A DNA stretch of 11,859 nt from Lachnospiraceae bacterium (GTDB taxonomy: Bacteria > Bacillota > Clostridia > Lachnospirales > Lachnospiraceae), in NCBI GenBank assembly GCA_017473665.1, contig JAFUKK010000085.1:1-11859 (forward strand), read 5' to 3'. Both the position numbers and the translations under genes were made by a program. Each line of letters opens with the position of its first letter. Within the stretch, counting starts at the first letter, position 1. Below, piece after piece: positions 1 to 6,152 of the stretch. The notes beneath the pieces were generated by a model, which was given only the letters and a program-made list of their open reading frames with translations, was not told where the DNA came from and did not search any database.

Positions 1-2223
1 ATGTTACTGGCTTCTTGCGGTGTTAAAAATCAGGATGCGACAATTTCGACTTTAGAAACAACATGTGATTGGAAACAGCAAGGATTTGTCACAGAGTGAC
101 CGTATGAAGAACAGCAACTATTTGTTGTAGACTATGAGGAACTAAATTATTCCAAGCCGGATAATACCTATGCCAGTGAATTGTGCCAGAGGACCCGGAA
201 CACGGATTTCTATATTCTGGATAATCATTATGCTTCTGAAGGAACTGTTTCTAATTTTCAAATGACAGGAAAGGAAGCGGATTTGACTTTCAACTTGAAC
301 TCTGAGCACTGGGGGATTTCGGAAGGAAATATTCTGGGTATGGATGTGGTAAATCCGGAGACAGTAGTGTTTTTTGTGAGTACGGATGCCATAAAAGATA
401 GTAACAATCGTTCCGCTACAGAACATTACTATTTGGTATACACCGATGAGGAGGGGAATAAGCAGAAAAGCATAGATATCATAAATAGTCTTAAGGATTA
501 TGGAATCTGGGAGGACAGACCCATAGCTTATGTAGGAACACAGATTAATTGTGATGAATGGGGAAATATTTATATTGGTGATGGAGACCGAAATAGTATT
601 TATCTTTTGGATGAGGCAGGTGAATTGATAACACATTATACCTATCAGGCAGGGGAAAGGGATAATGTATTGCAGAGCTTCCGAACAGACACGGGAGAGA
701 TTCTTTTTGCCCATGCAACAGGTGAAAAGATAAGTTATCTTTGGATAAATCCGGAGAATGGAGAAGAAAAACAAATATCCTTTACCGAACGGGAGTATAT
801 TCGGGAATATCATGGTATGTATGGCAATGTTTTATATTATACAAATAGTGATTCCCTGATTGGCTGGAATGTTGCAACCGGTGAGAAGCAAATTTTGTTT
901 CAATTACAGGATTATGAAATCTCAGATGCCGCAAGGGTTTGCTTCATGAGGAGTGGAGACACAGGAAAGCTGCTAATTACAGAAAATACAAGGCGTTACA
1001 TTTTGTCCTTGGATGAAAGGGAAGCGGAGGTGGCAGGAGAGATTGTGGTAGCCAATGCCTGTGGTGAAAATGCATTTCTAAAGGGCAGAGTGTTCAATTT
1101 TTCCAAAGAAAATCCGGTGTACGGTATTTCCTATGAAGAGGCGTATGAATCAGAAGAAGATGTAGCGAGGATACTCATGGAAGTGATGAACGGAAAGGGC
1201 CCGGATATTCTTTATATATCACAGACAGATATGGAGAATCTGTATGAAAAGAGGGCCCTGGGAGATTTGGAACAACTGCTGACCGGGGATACCTTAGAGG
1301 TTCTTTTACCCGGAGCAGTGCAGATGGGAACGATAGATGAGGAACTGGCAGGGCTACCGCTGGCAGTATCCATTCGCACCACCATCACTAATCGGGAATG
1401 TTGGCAGGAAAATACCTGGACCGTCCGGGATGTGTTGGCATTGTTGGAGGAACGGAAGGATTCCGGTATCTTTATCGATTATTTCGGACAAGACAGCTTT
1501 TTCTACAATATGCTTTTTATGGTAGGGATAAATATGGCGGATATCTCTTACCTGGCAGAGGAGACAGGATTCCAATGTGCAGAATTTCAAGAGGTGCTGA
1601 GGAAGGTGAAGGAGCGGACCGGAAAGGTACGCAAAATGAATTCCTTTGGGGAGTTTGGGGAGGCATTAAAGGCCGGAGAGCTATTGGCTGTGGAAGCAAA
1701 AATATTCGATATACGCAGCTTTGCTACTGCTTATGACAAGATTGGCTCTGATACCTGCTTTGTAGGATATCCTACAGAAAGTGGCAATGGGAATTACATG
1801 GAAAGCGGCGGATTGCTGGTGGTCAACCAGGCAGCAATGGAAAAGGAAGGCGTGAAGGAACTGGTGCAGTATTTTTTTGACAAGGACAGTCAAAGGCTGG
1901 TTAAGGATGCCATCAGTGTGAGGTGGGATCTTCCGGCAGAGCAATTGCAGTATGACGCAGCCGGGGAACACTACTTCTGGGTTTATCCCGAAGGGACCAA
2001 TATATTGTTGCCGGACAAATTTGATGGTAGTTCCTACCTGGAAGAATATGAGGAGTTTATCAAGGGAGCAGTGCCCCGTAAAGCTATTTCACAGGAAATA
2101 TTTAATATCGTAATGGAAGAGGCGGAGAGTTATTTTTCCTCGGATAAAGAGATTAGTGAAGTGACAAACACAATACAGTCGAGGCTGGAATTGTATCAAG
2201 AGGAGCATAGGGCAGATGAGTAA
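1..2223 (+). pseudogene. Solute-binding lipoprotein, 5'-partial, with one in-frame stop
   Basis: The frame is open from the left edge, so the true start lies upstream. It reads a lipobox-like L-L-A-S-C (Cys at 16-18), meets TGA at 97-99, and is then open without another stop to TAA at 2221-2223. The first half (about 200-1050) has repeated strand-rich stretches such as D-E-W-G-N-I-Y-I-G-D that resemble a beta-propeller. The second half (about 1060-2200) looks like a family 1 extracellular solute-binding protein, with the typical G-P-D-I-L-Y-I motif near 1200 and a helical C-terminus. The role would be ligand capture outside the membrane, but no ABC permease gene follows, so ligand and partner are unknown. 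After the stop there is no good start: the first ATG is at 262 and the TTG at 181 has no ribosome binding site. It is therefore called a broken gene, or one carrying a sequencing error. Confidence 0.7.
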
Positions 2224-2226
2224 AAA

Positions 2227-2254
2227 CAGGAGGAGCGTCTTAACGCTCCTCCTG
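2227..2254 (-). terminator. Hairpin terminator of the XRE gene, overlapping its 3' end
   Basis: A perfect 12-bp stem (2227-2238 with 2243-2254) has a 4-base loop. Read on the minus strand it is followed by five T (complement of A at 2222-2226), giving a classic intrinsic terminator for the regulator. Its stem includes the regulator's last codons and its stop codon (complement of 2240-2242) is in the loop. For the plus-strand gene ending at 2223 the hairpin lacks a T-run and would be a weaker terminator. Confidence 0.8.
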
Positions 2255-2905
2255 AGGTCTATCCTTGATTAATACTACATATTGATTGCTAATGCCCCAG
2301 TTGGAAGCAGTTTCTTTATCTGTATAAAGGGTGATATCTATGGCTTCTGCGTCAGTGGCATATTCGTTGGCATTCCATTCTGCCCGGATTTTTTTGGTAT
2401 AGTTTTCCAGTGCAGTAGCATTGATATCTTTAGGCCCCACCACGGACATCTCGTAAGTGACACCGAAATTACCGTTATAATTATAGCGGGTATCAATTAC
2501 CGTGAACCGGGGATGCAGATACAGATACATGCATACAAAGCAGATGGCGAAAGCTGTGGCGGCACATGCAAAGTGCCAGAAATATTTAGGGAATCTGCGG
2601 TTATTACCGGTGTTTTGGCATGCAGATCCGTCTGCGGATGTATTTGTTGCTGGGTCCATATCTTGGGGGACGGAAGGGGGTTGTAATCGCTTCAGAGTTT
2701 CCGCCGGATTTAGTAATTCATCATAACTAATCTCCAATACCTGGGATAATCTGGCAAGGCAGGTAATATCCGGTGCGTTGATACCTCGTTCCCATTTACA
2801 GACGGTGGAGGGGGTTACATTGAGTTTTTCCGCAAATTCTTTTTGATTTAAATTTTGATTTTTACGCAGCTGTGTAATCAGCTGACCAAACACTTCTTTA
2901 TCCAT
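2240..2905 (-). CDS. Membrane-anchored XRE-family transcriptional regulator
   Basis: A 221-residue protein in three parts. Residues 8-66 form a helix-turn-helix of the Cro/CI (XRE) type, with N-Q-K-E-F-A-E-K-L-N-V followed by the recognition helix T-P-S-T-V-C-K-W-E-R-G (31-41). A polar linker (70-105) leads to one hydrophobic segment (about 108-130), then an 85-residue C-terminal domain predicted outside the membrane. This suggests a DNA-binding protein that senses an envelope or external signal directly; no kinase or protease partner is adjacent. The ATG at 2905 is chosen because the HTH begins directly after it, a GGGA-type ribosome binding site lies about 7 bases upstream, and a good promoter is placed for it. 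A longer version from 2968 would place the start inside the -35 box. The targets are unknown; the gene is divergent from feoA. Confidence 0.85.
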   Translation of the reverse strand: MDKEVFGQLITQLRKNQNLNQKEFAEKLNVTPSTVCKWERGINAPDITCLARLSQVLEISYDELLNPAETLKRLQPPSVPQDMDPATNTSADGSACQNTGNNRRFPKYFWHFACAATAFAICFVCMYLYLHPRFTVIDTRYNYNGNFGVTYEMSVVGPKDINATALENYTKKIRAEWNANEYATDAEAIDITLYTDKETASNWGISNQYVVLIKDRPQEER

Positions 2906-2939
2906 AACATTTCCCTTTACTGATATTCTAGCAAAACCA

Positions 2940-2968
2940 ATTATACAAGCGTAAGTCCATAAATTCAA
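2940..2968 (-). promoter_or_regulatory. Sigma-A promoter of the XRE regulator
   Basis: On the minus strand TTGAAT (complement of 2963-2968), a 17-base spacer and a perfect TATAAT (complement of 2940-2945) give a strong promoter. The leader to the ATG at 2905 would be about 28 bases. A second possible promoter further upstream starts with TTGACG at about 3026-3021 on the same strand and is less certain. Confidence 0.7.
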
Positions 2969-3208
2969 TTGCCGAATGCGAAATTAAGACAAAAAAGACT
3001 ATAAATCGCCAAATTGACGAACCGTCAATTGCTTTTTCGCATACTATTTGCTACTGTAAAATTAGTTGAGACTTCTGATTTCGCTTTAGAGACATTTATT
3101 GTTAAACTGTTGAAAAGAAGAGCTTAACAAGGGGAAGCGGAATAAAATAGACAAAGCCCACCGAAAGGTGGGCTTTGACATTTATAGGAAAATTTTTCAA
3201 AAAAGTAG
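2969..3208. other. Intergenic region with several inverted repeats
   Basis: No convincing gene is seen between the XRE promoter and the feoA promoter. The stretch holds an 8-bp inverted repeat with a 3-base loop (3012-3019 with 3023-3030, AATTGACG/CGTCAATT). It is enclosed by a longer-range pair, ATGCGAAA (2975-2982) with TTTCGCAT (3035-3042). There is also a 7-bp pair TTGTTAA/TTAACAA (3099-3105 with 3124-3130). Bases 3011-3070 resemble 6047-6106. With the hairpin at 3152-3177 these could be parts of a small RNA or the remains of a lost gene's leader. No small ORF with a ribosome binding site was found. Confidence 0.5.
3152..3177 (+). terminator. GAAA-tetraloop hairpin, terminator-like
   Basis: A perfect 11-bp stem (3152-3162 with 3167-3177), GC-rich in its upper part, closes on a GAAA tetraloop. 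The shape is that of an intrinsic terminator, but the downstream T-run is poor in both directions. It probably insulates feoA from upstream transcription or ends a short RNA made from about 3030. Strand is uncertain. Confidence 0.5.
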
Positions 3209-3237
3209 TTGACAAACACATTCTTCTGTATTATATT
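3209..3237 (+). promoter_or_regulatory. feoA promoter
   Basis: TTGACA (3209-3214), a 17-base spacer and TATATT (3232-3237) make a near-consensus sigma-A promoter. Transcription should begin near 3244, immediately before or within the inverted repeat at 3240-3263, so a protein bound there would block initiation. Confidence 0.8.
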
Positions 3238-3239
3238 TT

Positions 3240-3263
3240 GTTAGGAAGTTAGAAACGACTAAC
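3240..3263 (+). promoter_or_regulatory. Putative iron-repressor operator upstream of feoA
   Basis: GTTAG (3248-3252), a 6-base spacer and CTAAC (3259-3263) form an inverted repeat overlapping the predicted transcription start. An extra GTTAG half-site lies at 3240-3244. The same GTTAG-N6-CTAAC occurs before feoB. The TTAG/CTAA half-sites recall DtxR-family metalloregulator boxes. The binding protein is inferred and is not encoded in this window. Confidence 0.55.
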
Positions 3264-3286
3264 CAATGTCGGCAGGAGATGGTATT

Positions 3287-3502
3287 ATGAATCTGGTAGA
3301 AGCCAATATCGGAGAAGAATATATCGTAGATGCAATTGTGACAGAAGATGAGGAATTAAATGCATTCCTGTTTTCGCTGGGGTGTTATAGTGGTGAACCG
3401 ATTACTGTGGTTTCCCGCAAGAAGAACAGCTGCACGGTTTCCATCAAGGATGCCAGATATAATATTGATAATGAATTAGCAACAGCTATTTCAATAAAAT
3501 AG
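3287..3502 (+). CDS. feoA: Ferrous iron transport protein A
   Basis: A 71-residue soluble SH3-like protein that works with FeoB in Fe2+ uptake at the cytoplasmic membrane. The sequence has the FeoA pattern: a short N-terminal strand, L-F-S-L-G-C-Y-S-G-E-P-I-T-V-V in the middle and an I-A-type C-terminal strand (A-T-A-I-S-I-K). The length is normal for the family. The ATG at 3287 is preferred over the one at 3266 because AGGAG lies 8 bases upstream of it and the protein then begins as FeoA proteins normally do; the 3266 ATG has no binding site. It heads the feo block, has its own promoter and putative operator, and is separated from feoB by a terminator-like hairpin that begins at its stop codon. 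Confidence 0.9.
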   Translation: MNLVEANIGEEYIVDAIVTEDEELNAFLFSLGCYSGEPITVVSRKKNSCTVSIKDARYNIDNELATAISIK

Positions 3503-3525
3503 TGACCACCAAATCACTATTTTTT
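3496..3525 (+). terminator. Terminator-like hairpin between feoA and feoB
   Basis: A 10-bp A/T-rich stem (3496-3505 with 3514-3523) with an 8-base loop runs into T residues at 3520-3525. It overlaps the feoA stop codon. It should reduce readthrough from feoA into feoB, so it may act as an attenuator or 3' stabiliser rather than a complete stop. Confidence 0.6.
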
Positions 3526-3551
3526 ATAACAGTCGGTTAGTCATTACTAAC
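3502..3551 (+). promoter_or_regulatory. Possible feoB promoter and second GTTAG-N6-CTAAC operator
   Basis: GTGACC (3502-3507), a 17-base spacer and TATAAC (3525-3530) are a moderate sigma-A match that overlaps the terminator hairpin. Five bases further on lies GTTAG (3536-3540), TCATTA, CTAAC (3547-3551), the same inverted repeat and spacer length as before feoA. The repeat is clear in the sequence. The promoter is less certain, and the repressor is inferred. Confidence 0.5.
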
Positions 3552-3585
3552 ACTGATTGAAAGTGGAAAATGAGGAGGATGCAAG

Positions 3586-5583
3586 ATGAGAATTGCATTA
3601 ACGGGAAATCCGAATAGTGGTAAGACTACCATGTACAATGCTCTGACCGGTAGGAATGAGCGTGTAGGTAACTGGGCAGGTGTTACCGTAGAAAAAAAAG
3701 AAAGCTCTATTAAGAAGAGTATTTATGAGGGAGCAGAGGAATTAATCGCAGTAGATTTACCCGGTGCATATTCTATGTCCCCTTTTACATCGGAGGAAAG
3801 TATCACCAGTGCCTATGTGAAGAATGAAAATCCTGATGTGATTATTAACATTGTGGATGCTACCAATTTAAGCCGTAGCTTATTCTTTACCACTCAGCTG
3901 CTGGAATTGGGTATCCCTGTAGTAGTAGCATTAAATAAGAGTGATATTAATGAAAAGAAGGACACAGAGATTAACGTAGCACTGCTGGCTGAAAAGCTGG
4001 GATGTCCCGTAATTGAAACCGTCTCTACTTCTTCCGGTGATAACGGATTACAGCAGGTTGTAGCAACCGCAGCATCCTTGGTAGGTAAGGGGCAGAAAGC
4101 TCCTTATGTACAGGGAGATATCAATCTGCAGGATAAAGCTGCGGTAGAAGCAGCTGACAGAAAGCGTTTTGACTTTGTCAATAAGCTTGTAAAAGATGTT
4201 GAAAAACGCAAGGTGCTGACCAAAACCTATAATTTTCAGGATAAGATTGATGCAGTGATTACCAATCCTATCTTAGGTATTTTAATCTTTGGTTTAGTAA
4301 TGTACTTAGTCTTCTATATTTCCCAGACGACTCTGGGCACCTGGATTGCAGACTGGCTGGTAGGCTGGATTGAGACCTTCCAGGAGTGGGTAGCAGGCCT
4401 GGTAGAAAATGCCAATCCTTTCCTGCAGTCGCTGTTGGTGGATGGTATTATCGGTGGTGTGGGTGCTGTAGTAGGTTTCCTGCCTCTGGTAATGGTGATG
4501 TATTTCCTGATCGCGTTACTGGAAGATTGTGGTTATATGGCTCGCGCTACCGTAGTACTGGACCCCATCTTCAAAAGAGTGGGTCTCTCCGGTAAGTCTG
4601 TTATCCCTATGGTAATCGGTACCGGCTGTGCCATCCCCGGTGTTATGGCCTGTCGTACCATCCGAAATGAAAGAGAGCGTCGGGCTACCGCCATGCTGAC
4701 GCCCTTCATGCCCTGTGGCGCAAAGCTTCCGGTGATTGCCCTGTTTGTAGGTGCATTTTTCGGTGATGCCATTTGGGTAACCCCTTTAATGTATTTTGTG
4801 GGTATCGTACTGATTTTATTGGGAGCTCTGTTAGTCAAGGCATTGACCGGTTGTAAGTATAGAAAATCCTTCTTTATTATAGAGTTACCTGAGTATAAGC
4901 TGCCCAGCTTAAAGAGAGCATTCTTTTCCATGTGCTCCAGAGGTAAGGCTTATATCATCAAGGCAGGTACTGTTATTTTGGTTTGTAATGCAGTGGTACA
5001 GATTATGCAGACCTTTAACTGGCAGCTGCAGCTGGTAGAGGAGGGGATGGAGAGCACTTCTATCCTGGCAACCATTGCATCACCCATTGCAGTGATTTTA
5101 GTACCCGTGGTGGGTATTACCGCATGGCAGTTGGCGGCAGCAGCAGTTACCGGATTCATTGCCAAGGAAAATGTAGTCGGTACTCTGGCGGTTTGCTATG
5201 GACTGACCAGCTTTATCGATACAGAAGAATTGGCTCTGGTAGGCGGTGCTAATGAAGTAGCTGTGGCCCTGGGACTGACCAAGGTGGCAGCACTAGCATA
5301 CTTAATGTTCAACCTGTTTACCCCTCCCTGCTTTGCAGCCTTGGGTGCTATGAATTCTGAGATGCAGAGCGGAAAGTGGCTTTGGGGAGGTATCGCACTT
5401 CAGCTGGGAACCGGCTACACGGTAGCATTCCTGGTATACCAGATTGGTACTTTCATTACCACCGGCAGCTTCGGCCCCGGCTTCCTGCCCGGCCTCATTG
5501 CGGTACTGGTAATGGCATTTATTCTGGTAGCACTTATCTATAGAAATAACAAGAAGTTTGGCACGGAATATAAATTGAGCTAA
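3586..5583 (+). CDS. feoB: Ferrous iron transporter FeoB
   Basis: A 665-residue membrane protein that carries Fe2+ across the cytoplasmic membrane with an N-terminal GTPase domain. G motifs are complete: G1 G-N-P-N-S-G-K-T (7-14), G2 Thr34, G3 D-L-P-G (57-60), G4 N-K-S-D (117-120), and a G5-like S-T-S-S-G (147-151). A helical GDI-like region with R-F-D-F-V-N-K follows at about 190-215. The membrane part begins near 226 and shows the FeoB signatures L-E-D-C-G-Y-M-A-R (312-320), G-T-G-C-A-I-P-G-V-M-A-C-R (345-357) and P-C-G-A-K-L-P-V (376-383), then further hydrophobic segments to the C-terminus. It is shorter than E. coli FeoB (773) but usual for Clostridia. A GAGGAGG site lies about 7 bases before the ATG. 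Low-iron induction is likely from the repeats upstream. Confidence 0.97.
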   Translation: MRIALTGNPNSGKTTMYNALTGRNERVGNWAGVTVEKKESSIKKSIYEGAEELIAVDLPGAYSMSPFTSEESITSAYVKNENPDVIINIVDATNLSRSLFFTTQLLELGIPVVVALNKSDINEKKDTEINVALLAEKLGCPVIETVSTSSGDNGLQQVVATAASLVGKGQKAPYVQGDINLQDKAAVEAADRKRFDFVNKLVKDVEKRKVLTKTYNFQDKIDAVITNPILGILIFGLVMYLVFYISQTTLGTWIADWLVGWIETFQEWVAGLVENANPFLQSLLVDGIIGGVGAVVGFLPLVMVMYFLIALLEDCGYMARATVVLDPIFKRVGLSGKSVIPMVIGTGCAIPGVMACRTIRNERERRATAMLTPFMPCGAKLPVIALFVGAFFGDAIWVTPLMYFVGIVLILLGALLVKALTGCKYRKSFFIIELPEYKLPSLKRAFFSMCSRGKAYIIKAGTVILVCNAVVQIMQTFNWQLQLVEEGMESTSILATIASPIAVILVPVVGITAWQLAAAAVTGFIAKENVVGTLAVCYGLTSFIDTEELALVGGANEVAVALGLTKVAALAYLMFNLFTPPCFAALGAMNSEMQSGKWLWGGIALQLGTGYTVAFLVYQIGTFITTGSFGPGFLPGLIAVLVMAFILVALIYRNNKKFGTEYKLS

Positions 5584-5608
5584 ACGATTTTGAGAAAGGA
5601 GTATGAGA

Positions 5609-5815
5609 ATGGCGGATTTCATTCTGGCAGGCATATTGGTGGTTATCATCGGTGCTGCAGTAATCTACATCGTAAAGGCAAAAAAAAGCGGCGTAAAATG
5701 TATTGGATGTCCTGCCGGCGGCAGCTGCTCCGGCAAGTGCAGCAGCACCGGTGGGTGCAATGGCACCGAGGGGGCAGACTGCCACTGTAATTGCCATTCC
5801 GAGGACTCCCAATAA
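5609..5815 (+). CDS. FeoB-associated Cys-rich membrane protein
   Basis: A 68-residue protein with one N-terminal membrane helix (about residues 4-23), a basic K-A-K-K stretch, and a tail with eight cysteines arranged K-C-I-G-C, G-S-C-S-G-K-C, G-G-C, then D-C-H-C-N-C-H. This matches the small FeoB-associated Cys-rich family commonly encoded after feoB in Clostridia. A role in binding or passing on iron at the inner face of FeoB is assumed in the literature but not proven. The basic residues after the helix place the cysteines in the cytoplasm by the positive-inside rule. It begins 25 bases after feoB. The ATG at 5609 is chosen over 5603 because AAAGGAG (5595-5601) is then 7 bases away. The extra C-H-C-N-C-H end is notable. 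Confidence 0.85.
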   Translation: MADFILAGILVVIIGAAVIYIVKAKKSGVKCIGCPAGGSCSGKCSSTGGCNGTEGADCHCNCHSEDSQ

Positions 5816-5848
5816 ATTAGCGTAATTCAATCCTCTATAAATCATGTG

Positions 5849-5886
5849 AAAAACAGGCATCGGCCCTATGGCCGGTGCTTGTTTTT
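5849..5886 (+). terminator. Intrinsic terminator of the feo block
   Basis: A stem of about 15-17 bp with two G-U pairs (5849-5865 with 5870-5886) closes on a CTAT loop and ends in a T-run at 5882-5886. It is placed 33 bases after the Cys-rich protein's stop codon. Confidence 0.85.
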
Positions 5887-6152
5887 GGCGTTGACAGGAG
5901 GCATGAGCAATCACAGTGACGCGTACTTTAAAGTATAAAACTGAAATTATAAAGGAGGGTAAATGGAATTACAATGGATTATGTGGAAATATTATTGAGA
6001 AGATGGAAAATGAAAGTTGCTTTATTGGAAATATTTATATAAATATAAATTGACGGAAAATCAATTGCGTTTGAAAAGAGATTATGCTACGTTGAACTTA
6101 ATTTAGAACGCGTGCTAAAGAGTAGAAAATAAAAGCAAGGGAGAAAATATAT
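5887..6152 (+). other. AT-rich leader region before the SpoIID-like gene
   Basis: No established gene is seen. The stretch has a TTGACA at 5891-5896 without a matching -10 box, and a 12-bp perfect palindrome TACTTTAAAGTA (5924-5935). A strong binding site AAAGGAGGG (5951-5959) is followed by an 11-codon ORF (5963-5998, M-E-L-Q-W-I-M-W-K-Y-Y). A second short overlapping frame runs from 5974 to 6042. The inverted-repeat block at 6047-6106 resembles 3011-3070. The ORF could be a leader peptide or the stump of a lost gene. The promoter of the next gene could not be placed with confidence. Confidence 0.4.

Noticed and set aside
97..150. TGA read as selenocysteine
   Set aside because: Only a weak 5-bp stem (G-C-A-A-C/G-T-T-G-T) lies downstream, with no convincing SECIS, and solute-binding lipoproteins are not known selenoproteins.
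142..813. 223-codon open frame on the minus strand
   Set aside because: It lies antisense to the solute-binding protein gene, has no ribosome binding site or family-like motifs, and its composition reflects the opposite strand.
3240..3263. Classical Fur box before feoA
   Set aside because: The GATAAT-type repeats expected for Fur are absent; the inverted repeat GTTAG-N6-CTAAC fits a DtxR-like site better.
4533..4931. 132-codon minus-strand frame inside feoB
   Set aside because: It is a shadow of a well-supported FeoB coding region; the translated protein has no recognisable features.
5590..5790. Alternative plus-strand frame over the Cys-rich gene
   Set aside because: The other frame gives a membrane helix plus ordered cysteines and follows the ribosome binding site properly; this one gives an unstructured basic peptide.
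5534..5914. 126-codon minus-strand frame across the Cys-rich gene
   Set aside because: It overlaps feoB, the Cys-rich gene and the terminator hairpin, and is explained as an antisense shadow.
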